NCBI GenBank assembly: GCA_009703845.1
Contig: WLFI01000006.1
Span: 1-13,479, forward strand
Direction of reading: 5' to 3'
Length of the DNA stretch: 13,479 bases
DNA from: Actinomycetota bacterium
GTDB taxonomy: Bacteria > Actinomycetota > Actinomycetes > Actinomycetales > Microbacteriaceae
Positions 7,034 through 13,479 of the stretch are shown here, piece after piece (position 1 is the stretch's first letter; each line of letters starts with the position of its first letter). The notes below the pieces were generated by a model that did not search any database, was not told the DNA's origin, and saw only the letters and a program-made list of their open reading frames with translations. Both the position numbers and the translations under genes were made by a program.

Positions 7034-7453
7034 CTAGCTGGCCAGCTTCTCGAGTTCGATTAGCAAGTCGACATCGGCTGGGTGAACGTCTAAGCCCTTG
7101 AAATCAGTGGCACTCAGCTCTGCCGTGCCCGGCTGGGCGTGTCTGCCACGGTGCACTTTGCGCTTGTCTGCGGCTCTACGCAACTGCTCTAAGAGCCTGC
7201 CGAAGGCGGCGTCAAAAGCCGAAAACTTGTCGGCTGCGTGCGCATGTGAGCGAAGAACCTGCCCACCCGAGTGTGTGGTCAGTTCGACCTCATCTTCGGG
7301 GCCAGCGGTTCTTGAGTGGTCGTGCCGGGTGACTTTGATGATCAGGTCTGCCTCTTGGTGCACGTAATGCTCTATTTTGGGTGCGCGATCGGCCACATAA
7401 TCATGAAAGCGGCTGGAGATTTCGAGGTTGTGAGCGGAAATTTGAATTTTCAT
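7034..7453 (-). CDS. hpf: Ribosome hibernation promoting factor, short form (S30AE domain only)
   Basis: 139 residues. Residues 1 to about 100 form the S30AE/YfiA domain that sits in the decoding centre of resting 30S subunits: MKIQISAHNLEISSRF, then the beta-alpha pattern ending LLEQLRRAADKRKVHRGRH. Actinobacterial relatives normally have more than 200 residues, with a linker and a C-terminal domain that dimerises ribosomes (family knowledge). Here the protein stops in the linker after LLIELEKLAS. The remaining 109 bases before secA are too few to encode that domain, so this is a loss rather than a simple frameshift. The ATG is strongly supported by GGAGG at 7460-7464 with a 6-base spacer. 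It lies between comF and secA, the conserved position. It may protect 70S ribosomes without forming 100S dimers. Confidence 0.9.
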   Translation of the reverse strand: MKIQISAHNLEISSRFHDYVADRAPKIEHYVHQEADLIIKVTRHDHSRTAGPEDEVELTTHSGGQVLRSHAHAADKFSAFDAAFGRLLEQLRRAADKRKVHRGRHAQPGTAELSATDFKGLDVHPADVDLLIELEKLAS

Positions 7454-7468
7454 TTGTTTCCTCCATCG

Positions 7469-7480
7469 ATCAACGTTGAT
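7469..7480. promoter_or_regulatory. Perfect 12-base palindrome upstream of hpf, candidate operator
   Basis: ATCAACGTTGAT is a perfect palindrome in the 83-base comF-hpf gap, ending 4 bases before the GGAGG ribosome binding site of hpf. On the minus strand a TACATT sequence, a possible -10 element, lies about 20 bases upstream of it, but no matching -35 is visible. The position suits a repressor site or a short mRNA hairpin controlling hpf, which is usually growth-phase regulated. No regulator can be named. Confidence 0.35.
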
Positions 7481-7536
7481 TGCTTGGTGATGAAAATGTA
7501 CGCCTGTTTTGGATTCTCTGCATCCAATTTCGCGAA

Positions 7537-8199
7537 TTACTGAATTTCTTTTTTGGTGTGGGCGAAAGTTGCAAACCCGAGCACCTGACCCCCGGCTTCG
7601 CGCACCGCTCTAAAAGCCTCGAGGATGGTCGCTCCGGTAGTCGTGACGTCGTCAATGATCACCAACCCGTGTTCACCCTGCGGCTCGAAACGCATGCTGT
7701 CTTGCAGGTTTGCAAACCTCTGCTCGGCACCCAGGGAACGTTGGTCGGCGGTGTCGCGAACCAGCTTGAGCCCGCGACTAACGGGCAACCCGCTTTGCCG
7801 AGATACCCGAGCAGCGACCATGGCACCGAGGTTCAAGCCACGACGACGAACCGAGGCGCGCGAAGACGGAACGGGTAGCAGCGTCACCGACGAAATATCG
7901 GCATAACGCGCGGCCACCACGCGACCCATCGCCTGGCCCACAGGCGCTAGCAGCGAAGTCTGGCCGTGATCTTTGATTGCAGTCAGCAGTGCAGCCGCTG
8001 AACCATCGAACTGAGTTAGCGCGACGCCGTTCAGGCCGGGCAACTGAAGTTCGATCGGGGTCGCTCGCTCGTGCATCCACGAGGGTTTGCAACCGACACA
8101 AATTTGCGGGCCAAGTTTTCGACAAAAGACGCAGTTGGTGGGTAAGACCAGCTCAACCAGTTCGACAAAACGCACACGGCAATCATGAACCGCTGGCAA
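7537..8199 (-). CDS. comF: ComF-family phosphoribosyltransferase-like protein
   Basis: 220 residues from TTG at 8199. N-terminal cysteines C23-x2-C26 and C34-x2-C37 form the zinc-finger pattern typical of ComF proteins. The C-terminal type I phosphoribosyltransferase fold carries the PRPP-binding motif VIIDDVTTTGAT at 180-191. LLPVPSSRASVRRRGLN at 107-123 matches the conserved PVP...R.RG.N signature. ComF is needed for DNA uptake in competent bacteria. In actinobacteria this neighbour of lpqB and hpf has no settled role, and no other competence gene is in view. The start is uncertain: the TTG has no Shine-Dalgarno, and a GTG eight codons later (8175) fits the usual beginning just before the FVELVLP segment. 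It follows lpqB by 65 bases and precedes hpf by 83. Confidence 0.87.
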   Translation of the reverse strand: MPAVHDCRVRFVELVELVLPTNCVFCRKLGPQICVGCKPSWMHERATPIELQLPGLNGVALTQFDGSAAALLTAIKDHGQTSLLAPVGQAMGRVVAARYADISSVTLLPVPSSRASVRRRGLNLGAMVAARVSRQSGLPVSRGLKLVRDTADQRSLGAEQRFANLQDSMRFEPQGEHGLVIIDDVTTTGATILEAFRAVREAGGQVLGFATFAHTKKEIQ

Positions 8200-8240
8200 A
8201 ACCCCGCGAAGAGCGGCCGACGAATTGTGGAGAACTACAA

Positions 8241-8266
8241 AGCGAAAACCGTGACGGTAAAGCGCT
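8241..8266 (-). terminator. Weak hairpin downstream of lpqB
   Basis: Read on the minus strand, immediately at the lpqB stop, AGCG and ACCGT pair with ACGGT and CGCT around a one-base centre (core interrupted palindrome 8248-8258). TTT lies inside the 3' side and TTTG after it. It could reduce read-through from lpqB into comF. The stem is short and interrupted and the T run is poor, so this is tentative. Confidence 0.25.
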
Positions 8267-9929
8267 AGTGGCCGGCGAAGTGCATTGTTCGCACCGAGAG
8301 TTGAACTTCACTCCAAACCGAACTACGCGATTGAAGCAATGTTCCGTCGTCTTTGAGAACAAACAAGTAAGGACCGCTCAGGTTCGCAACAATCTGCCTT
8401 GCACCCGGCACGGCGGTGTAAACCCTGGTAGTTCCGCCAATAGTCATGACCGTCGGGCGCACCGAACCGCTCGAGTCGGTAACCAGGGCAGCCAAATGGC
8501 CAGCATCGGCCCAGCTCACAGCAAGTGGTTCGCCGAAGGTATTCAGTTGCGGAACACCGTTGCCGAGCTTGACCGGCAAACCAGAATCATCTCGAATAAT
8601 CGGGTAGAGCCAGATGCCTGACTTGGCGCCTTTGTGCAACGCAGCAATTCGAGCACCGTCAGGGCTCACACCAAAAACAGTCGTCGCAGAACCGGTCAAA
8701 ACGGATGTGTCAATTCGTTTGGAATTGCCATCGGAGTCAAACACTTTCCAACTCGAGTTCGTCGCCGAACCGACCGACCAGATGTACCCACGGTTATCCC
8801 AAGACGGAGCAAGCAATCCGGGGCGAAGATCAATCAACGAAGGTGACTTGTCGATTGCGATGAGGTTGATTTGGTAGAGACCAAGCTCGGTGACCAAACC
8901 GAGCTTTTTCGATGCCGAATCCAGGGCGAATTCCCTGGCTCCGTTGACCATAGCGGCACTCGACGCTGGCAGATAAACCGCGCTGGTTTTGCCGCTTTGA
9001 AAGAGGCCATCAGAATCGAGTGTTACCGGTGCTGGTGCGTAGACCTGCGGCATCGGCACCTGAATCTCTTCGATTCCCAAATCGTTGCGGTTAACGGTGA
9101 TTCTCACTCGTTCCACCGATGGAATTTGCAGCAGGGTCGCCTTTACCTGGGCCTGTATGTGGCGCAGTGCTTGGGCTTCTGCAGCAAGCAACTCATCGCT
9201 GAAGTCAACATTTGCAACACCGTCGGTTATGGTCACCGAATTGAGCGATAGCTTGGTGCCCTCTGGAACGTCCCAGGCCAGTGCGTCGCGCATCCACGGT
9301 CTAGGGCCATTTAGCAGCGCCTGCATCAGTTCGGTGGCAGTAGAGGTTCTCGATGGGAACCAGCGGATGTCTGGAACCAGCGAAAGGTGAGTCGAATCGT
9401 AGAAATAGACCTGGTAAGGCTTGAACAACACCGAAAAGTTAGGCGAAATCAAAACGGTCAGGTTTGGCGCTTTCGATATTCGCCACTCGCCGGACTCTTG
9501 CACCAGTTCGAAGTCTAGGTAGCGCTTGACTTCACCTGATTGGGCTTCATAGACACCGTTGGCGTCGATCGTGGCGCTCACTTGAAGTTCGACTCGAGCG
9601 GTTGCAACGTCTAGCAACTCGAAAGAAGTTGAACCCTGCTGCACAAGAACCTCGTCTGAGGCTGACCAGTCGGCTTTGAAACTTGTCGAGAGATAGCTTC
9701 TCGCTACCTCGTAGTCGTTTTGCGGCCCATTGCCCGCACTGAGAAATCCGGTAACAATCTGCTGCTGCGAGTCACCCGGGCTTGGTAGCGAAGGGCTGTA
9801 GTAAAGATAGTCGTCGGTGGCCTCAACCTGAACATCGGGTCCGACACCGATCGCTCCCGAGCGCGGAAGCTGCGCACATCCGGTTAGAAGCGCTGCAACC
9901 GCGGCTAGGGCGAAGATTCGACGCATCAA
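8265..9929 (-). CDS. lpqB: Lipoprotein LpqB, MtrAB-associated
   Basis: 554 residues. The N-terminus MMRRIFALAAVAALLTGC is a lipoprotein signal with lipobox LTGC and lipidated C18, so the protein is anchored to the outer face of the cytoplasmic membrane. A GerMN domain spans about 197-285 (ATELMQALLNGP ... VANVDFSDELL ... VRITVNRNDL). Residues about 300-554 form a predicted beta-propeller-like LpqB domain (repeats such as SPDGARIAALHKG). Known: LpqB binds the MtrB sensor and influences MtrA phosphorylation, cell division and envelope homeostasis. The start could be TTG at 9929 (AAGGA 9 bases upstream, TTGA overlap with the mtrB stop) or the adjacent ATG at 9926 (TGATG overlap). The protein differs by one residue. 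Translation is probably coupled to mtrB. Confidence 0.92.
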   Translation of the reverse strand: MMRRIFALAAVAALLTGCAQLPRSGAIGVGPDVQVEATDDYLYYSPSLPSPGDSQQQIVTGFLSAGNGPQNDYEVARSYLSTSFKADWSASDEVLVQQGSTSFELLDVATARVELQVSATIDANGVYEAQSGEVKRYLDFELVQESGEWRISKAPNLTVLISPNFSVLFKPYQVYFYDSTHLSLVPDIRWFPSRTSTATELMQALLNGPRPWMRDALAWDVPEGTKLSLNSVTITDGVANVDFSDELLAAEAQALRHIQAQVKATLLQIPSVERVRITVNRNDLGIEEIQVPMPQVYAPAPVTLDSDGLFQSGKTSAVYLPASSAAMVNGAREFALDSASKKLGLVTELGLYQINLIAIDKSPSLIDLRPGLLAPSWDNRGYIWSVGSATNSSWKVFDSDGNSKRIDTSVLTGSATTVFGVSPDGARIAALHKGAKSGIWLYPIIRDDSGLPVKLGNGVPQLNTFGEPLAVSWADAGHLAALVTDSSGSVRPTVMTIGGTTRVYTAVPGARQIVANLSGPYLFVLKDDGTLLQSRSSVWSEVQLSVRTMHFAGH

Positions 9930-11512
9930 TTCGCACCATCCTTTTTAGCGACGGCTTTCTTGGTCGTCAGCGGCAGAGGTGACTGGGTGAAAAGCACGCC
10001 CTGGGTTCTAGGCAGTGTGAGCCTGAACGTTGAACCCTCGCCAGGCTTCGATGTCGCCTGCAACCATCCGTTGTGAATGTTGGTATCTTCGGTGGCGATC
10101 GACAACCCGAGACCGGTGCCGCCCACCGTGCGTTTGCGCGCCGGGTCGGCTCGCCAGAAACGATCAAAAACGCGATCGAGTTCGGTGCGACTCATGCCAA
10201 CGCCGTGATCTGTGACCGTAACAGCAACTGCAGTGTCGCTAGCACCAACGTGAACCTCGATTGGCTTGCCCTCACCGTGCTCGATGGCATTCGAGAGTAG
10301 GTTTCGAAGTACGCGCTCGATTCTGCGAGCATCAAGTTCGGCATTCACCGGCCCCGACGGAATGTCGATAACAAGTTCACAAGCCCGCGATGAGGCCAAA
10401 GGCTCGATGTGTGCCAGCGCCATGCCAACCACGCCGTTGAGGTCGGTGGTTTCGAACTCTGCGGTGACGGCTCCGGCGTCGTAACGAGAAATCTCTAGCA
10501 AGTCGCTGAGCAGGGCATCGAATCGGGTGAGTTGGCTTTGAAGCGTGTCTAGTGAGCGCAGAGCGTTTGGCGGCAGCTCGTCGCGCTGTTGGTCGAGAAT
10601 TGCAACCGAAAGTTTGATTGTGGTCAGTGGTGTTCGAAGTTCGTGCGACACGTCTGATACGAATCGCTGCTGCATCTTTGAAAGCTTGTTCAGAGCGCCG
10701 ATCTGAGACTGAAGGCTCGAGGCCATCGAGTTGAACGATCTGGCCAAGTTGGCGATGGTGTCTTCACCCTTTTCGGCGAGTCGACGATCAAGCGCTCCGG
10801 CGGCCAACTCTTCGGCGGCACTGGCGGCGATGCGAATTGGGTTAACCACGCGAGTAGAGACGTAATAGGCCACGGCACCGATTAGCAAAATAAGAATCGC
10901 GCCACCGAAAACCAGTGTGCTCTGAACAAAATCAAGAGTTTGCTGCGCGCTCACCAAGTCGTAAACCAGATAAAGCTCATACATGCCGGCAGACGGTATG
11001 TCGATTTGAGAACCAACCACAACGGCTGGGTGCTCACCGTTCACCACCGGAAGCGATACCGATTGATAGACAACCTTGCCCGGGGTGTTGCGCACGGTGG
11101 CTCGCAAGCCTTCGGGAATTACCGCGGTGTCAAGGTCTAGTGAGATTGGGCTTTGTAAAACCACGGATGCTTGTTGCCCAGGTGCCCTCAGCAACGCGAC
11201 TCTTCGCGGCTCTGAGGTGGTGCTCGACTCGAGGTTTGGAACAATCGAGTTCATAATCGACTGCAAACCGATTTCGTCGGTCGTGCTGGCCGAAGAGAAA
11301 ATGTTCTGAACTTCGCTAGCTGACCGAGCCGAGTCTTTGACTACCTGATCTAGCCTGGTTGCAAATAATCCGCTGCCGATTGAGTAAGCGAGAAAGCCAC
11401 CAACGGCCACCAGCGCCACACCACTGAGAATTACGGTGGTGGCGGTGTAACGAGCCTGCAGCGATTTCTTGAAGTACGAGATCACCGCTTTTGCGATGCC
11501 TCGAAGATTCAA
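9926..11512 (-). CDS. mtrB: Sensor histidine kinase MtrB
   Basis: 528 residues. Two membrane segments, at about 24-47 and 199-219, enclose an extracytoplasmic sensor of about 150 residues. A HAMP domain follows (about 220-272), then HisKA with SDVSHELRTPLTTIK and phosphoacceptor H290. HATPase_c has the N-box NLLSNAIEHG (N408), G1 DHGVGM at 435-440 and G2 GGTGLGLSIA at 464-473. The EDTNIHNGWLQA stretch after G2 is typical of MtrB. It phosphorylates MtrA and responds to septum and envelope state with LpqB as accessory. The start is TTG at 11512, overlapping the mtrA stop as TTGA; no other in-frame start precedes the first membrane segment. The basic tail TTKKAVAKKDGAN extends past the kinase domain. 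Confidence 0.95.
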   Translation of the reverse strand: MNLRGIAKAVISYFKKSLQARYTATTVILSGVALVAVGGFLAYSIGSGLFATRLDQVVKDSARSASEVQNIFSSASTTDEIGLQSIMNSIVPNLESSTTSEPRRVALLRAPGQQASVVLQSPISLDLDTAVIPEGLRATVRNTPGKVVYQSVSLPVVNGEHPAVVVGSQIDIPSAGMYELYLVYDLVSAQQTLDFVQSTLVFGGAILILLIGAVAYYVSTRVVNPIRIAASAAEELAAGALDRRLAEKGEDTIANLARSFNSMASSLQSQIGALNKLSKMQQRFVSDVSHELRTPLTTIKLSVAILDQQRDELPPNALRSLDTLQSQLTRFDALLSDLLEISRYDAGAVTAEFETTDLNGVVGMALAHIEPLASSRACELVIDIPSGPVNAELDARRIERVLRNLLSNAIEHGEGKPIEVHVGASDTAVAVTVTDHGVGMSRTELDRVFDRFWRADPARKRTVGGTGLGLSIATEDTNIHNGWLQATSKPGEGSTFRLTLPRTQGVLFTQSPLPLTTKKAVAKKDGAN

Positions 11513-12198
11513 GAAGTTGAGCCCGCCTTGTAGCCAACTCCACGCTCGGTGACGACAATCTTTGGATCTTCAGGGTCGTCTTCGATTTTTGAGCGCAAGC
11601 GCTGAACGTGCACATTGACGAGTCGGGTGTCTGCCTTGTACTGGTAGCCCCAAACCTTTTCGAGCAGCATTTCGCGAGAGAAAACCTGCTTCGGCATTTC
11701 GGCAAGCGTCTGCAGCAGGCTGAACTCAAGTGGGGTTAGCGAGATGCGCTCGCCATCACGACGAACTTCGTGGCCAGCAACGTCGATAACCAGCGGGCCG
11801 ATGCGAAGCTCGGTGACACCCTCGGGCGCCGACACCGTGCGAAAACGCGCTTTGATTCGAGCAAGAATCTTGTCGGTGTCATAAGGCTTGGTGATGTAGT
11901 CGTCTGCACCTGCGTAGAGGCCGCGCAGTTCATCCTCTTTGTCGGTGAGAGCGGTAAGCATGAAAATCGGCACACCCGAAGTTTCACGAATCTTCTCGCA
12001 AACTTCGATGCCGTTTGGCTCTGGAATCATGACGTCGAGCATGATGAGGTCTGGCTTGTAGTTATCGAACTCGCGAAGAGCCGAGGTTCCGTCAAAGACA
12101 CCTAGGGTGTCATAGCCAGCGTTACCAAGAAAAATGCACAGTGATTCGTTCATGAAGTGGTCGTCTTCGACAACCAGAATCTTTTTTCTATCGGTCAT
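11509..12198 (-). CDS. mtrA: Response regulator MtrA
   Basis: 229 residues, the usual OmpR/PhoB-type length. The receiver domain (about 5-118) has the acidic pocket E11-D12-D13, phosphorylation site D55 in LIMLDVMIP, T82 and K104 in ITKPYD. The winged-helix DNA-binding domain (about 130-227) includes SLTPLEFSLLQTL and the recognition region KADTRLVNVHVQRLRSKIE. Known: MtrA is essential in several actinobacteria and controls cell-wall hydrolase, division and replication-initiation genes. The start is ATG at 12198 with a GAGA-type purine stretch upstream. It lies 13 bases after ahcY and overlaps mtrB by 3 bases, so ahcY-mtrA-mtrB-lpqB form a likely operon. Confidence 0.96.
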   Translation of the reverse strand: MTDRKKILVVEDDHFMNESLCIFLGNAGYDTLGVFDGTSALREFDNYKPDLIMLDVMIPEPNGIEVCEKIRETSGVPIFMLTALTDKEDELRGLYAGADDYITKPYDTDKILARIKARFRTVSAPEGVTELRIGPLVIDVAGHEVRRDGERISLTPLEFSLLQTLAEMPKQVFSREMLLEKVWGYQYKADTRLVNVHVQRLRSKIEDDPEDPKIVVTERGVGYKAGSTS

Positions 12199-12211
12199 GG
12201 GTTCTCTTTGC

Positions 12212-13479
12212 CTAGTACCTGTAGTGATCTACCTTGAATGGGCCATTGACCGAAACGCCGATGTAGCGGGCCTGGTCGTTGGTCAATTCGGTTAGTTCGA
12301 CACCTAGAGCAGCTAGGTGAAGCTTGGCTACCTTTTCGTCGAGCGACTTTGGCAGCACATAAACGCCCACCGGGTAGCTTTCGGTTTTGGTAAACAGTTC
12401 GATTTGCGCGAGCACCTGGTTGCTGAACGAGTTGCTCATCACAAAGCTCGGGTGACCGGTTGCGTTACCGAGGTTCATCAGACGGCCCTCGCTCAAGATG
12501 AGCACCGAACGGCCGTTTGGCATGCGCCACTCGTGAACCTGAGGCTTAATCTCAACCTTTTCAACACCTCGGATGCGCGCAATGCCGGCCATGTCGATCT
12601 CATCGTCGAAGTGACCGATGTTGGCGATGATGGCTAGGTGCTTCATGCGCTCTAGGTGCTCAGGCTTGATGATGCCCATGTTGCCGGTTGCGGTGATGAA
12701 GATGTCGACGGTTTCGATAACTGATTCGAGCTTGGCCACCTGGTAGCCGTCCATCGCTGCCTGCAGGGCACAGATTGGGTCAACCTCGCTGATGATTACA
12801 CGGGCACCCTGACCTGCCATGGCTTCGGCCGCACCCTTGCCCACATCGCCGTATCCGGCCACGAAGACCGTCTTGCCACCGATTAGAACGTCGGTTGCTC
12901 GGTTGATGCCGTCTGGCAGCGAGTGGCGAATGCCGTATTTGTTGTCGAACTTAGATTTGGTGACCGAGTCGTTCACGTTGATGCCCGGAAACAGTAGTTC
13001 GCCACGTTTGAAGAACTCGTAGAGGCGGTGAACACCGGTTGTGGTTTCTTCGGTGACTCCGATTACTTCGCTGGCAATTCGAGTGAAGCGGTCGTTGCTT
13101 AGAGAAAGCGAGCCGCGAAGCAGTTCGAGAATGACGCCGTATTCTTCGCTGTCGTCGACGCCGGTCGGAGGCACTGAGCCAGCGAGTTCAAACTCGCGAC
13201 CCTTGTGAACCAAGAGAGTAGCGTCGCCGCCATCATCGAGAATCATGTTTGGGCCAACGTAGTCGGCGCCTTCGGCTGCAGCTTCGGCAGACCAGTCGAA
13301 GATGCGGTCGGTGCACCACCAGTACTCTGGCAGGCTCTCGCCCTTCCAAGCGAACACCGGTGAACCGGCAGGTGAGGTGACCGAACCGTGGCGACCAACC
13401 ACCACTGCGGCGGCGGCCTCGTCTTGTGTGCTGAAGATGTTGCAAGATGCCCAACGAACCTGGGCACCAAGGTCAACTA
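12212..13479 (-). CDS. ahcY: S-adenosylhomocysteine hydrolase (5' end outside window)
   Basis: Partial: 421 residues of an enzyme usually near 490 in this group. An internal GTG at 13405 is not the start, because the frame continues to the window edge with the conserved [20 protein letters not shown] segment. It hydrolyses S-adenosylhomocysteine to homocysteine and adenosine in the methyl cycle, using tightly bound NAD. Visible sites are the substrate segment [14 protein letters not shown], the catalytic SKFDN (K and D), the NAD-binding loop GYGDVGKG (about 12833-12856) and the canonical C-terminus KVDHYRY. The bacterial insertion after [13 protein letters not shown] is present. It is the first visible gene upstream of mtrA and shares its strand, the same neighbourhood as in mycobacteria. 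Nothing looks broken. Confidence 0.96.
   Translation of the reverse strand, partial: VDLGAQVRWASCNIFSTQDEAAAAVVVGRHGSVTSPAGSPVFAWKGESLPEYWWCTDRIFDWSAEAAAEGADYVGPNMILDDGGDATLLVHKGREFELAGSVPPTGVDDSEEYGVILELLRGSLSLSNDRFTRIASEVIGVTEETTTGVHRLYEFFKRGELLFPGINVNDSVTKSKFDNKYGIRHSLPDGINRATDVLIGGKTVFVAGYGDVGKGAAEAMAGQGARVIISEVDPICALQAAMDGYQVAKLESVIETVDIFITATGNMGIIKPEHLERMKHLAIIANIGHFDDEIDMAGIARIRGVEKVEIKPQVHEWRMPNGRSVLILSEGRLMNLGNATGHPSFVMSNSFSNQVLAQIELFTKTESYPVGVYVLPKSLDEKVAKLHLAALGVELTELTNDQARYIGVSVNGPFKVDHYRY

Noticed and set aside
13403..13405. GTG at 13405 as the start of ahcY
   Set aside because: Codons further upstream to the window edge encode the conserved SahH segment with CNIFSTQD, so the gene is cut by the window and starts beyond it.
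1..13479. tRNA, rRNA, CRISPR arrays, insertion sequences, phage or attachment sites
   Set aside because: None seen on reading both strands. The gene content is conserved core genome with uniform composition.

Overview
The window comes from an actinobacterium. The best guess is a small-genome Microbacteriaceae relative, for example of the freshwater Luna/Rhodoluna type. Evidence: a WhiB1-type iron-sulphur protein next to a PdtaS-type kinase, the block ahcY-mtrA-mtrB-lpqB-comF-hpf-secA, an Rv3235-family (DUF6459) gene beside secA, moderate rather than very high GC, and very tight gene packing. The lineage is inferred from gene content and order, not from a database search. All coordinates are window coordinates.

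Left part (1-3717): a + strand whiB gene is convergent with, and overlaps by 4 bases, a four-gene minus-strand unit. In transcription order that unit is a small conserved hypothetical protein with a possible LSm/SH3-like C-terminus (3717-3199), a membrane-anchored SAF-domain (CpaB-like) protein, a CpaE/MinD-like P-loop ATPase whose Walker lysine is replaced by arginine, and a PdtaS-type sensor histidine kinase. No pilus structural gene is visible, so the CpaB/CpaE-like pair looks orphan here.

Centre (3718-4236): a short divergent intergenic region carries a perfect 9-base DnaA-box consensus and a small GCAA-tetraloop hairpin. It is followed by the + strand DUF6459 gene. The last codons of that gene contain two overlapping, mutually exclusive inverted repeats, placed where the convergent DUF6459 and secA transcripts meet.

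Right part (4237-13479): one long minus-strand run, in transcription order ahcY (5' end beyond the window), mtrA, mtrB, lpqB, comF, hpf, secA. It combines methyl-cycle metabolism (S-adenosylhomocysteine hydrolase), the MtrAB-LpqB envelope/cell-division signalling module, a ComF-type phosphoribosyltransferase, a ribosome hibernation factor lacking the usual C-terminal dimerisation domain, and the preprotein translocase motor SecA.

Non-ATG starts are common (secA, mtrB, comF, the ATPase, pdtaS, probably lpqB). Three gene junctions share the same TTGA start/stop overlap. No tRNA, rRNA, CRISPR array, insertion sequence or phage gene was seen, and no gene-free stretch exceeds 130 bases. Most of the window is ordinary, conserved actinobacterial core genome. 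The most unusual points are the truncated hpf, the DnaA box, the nested hairpins, the recurrent TTGA junctions and the uncharacterised SAF/ATPase cluster.
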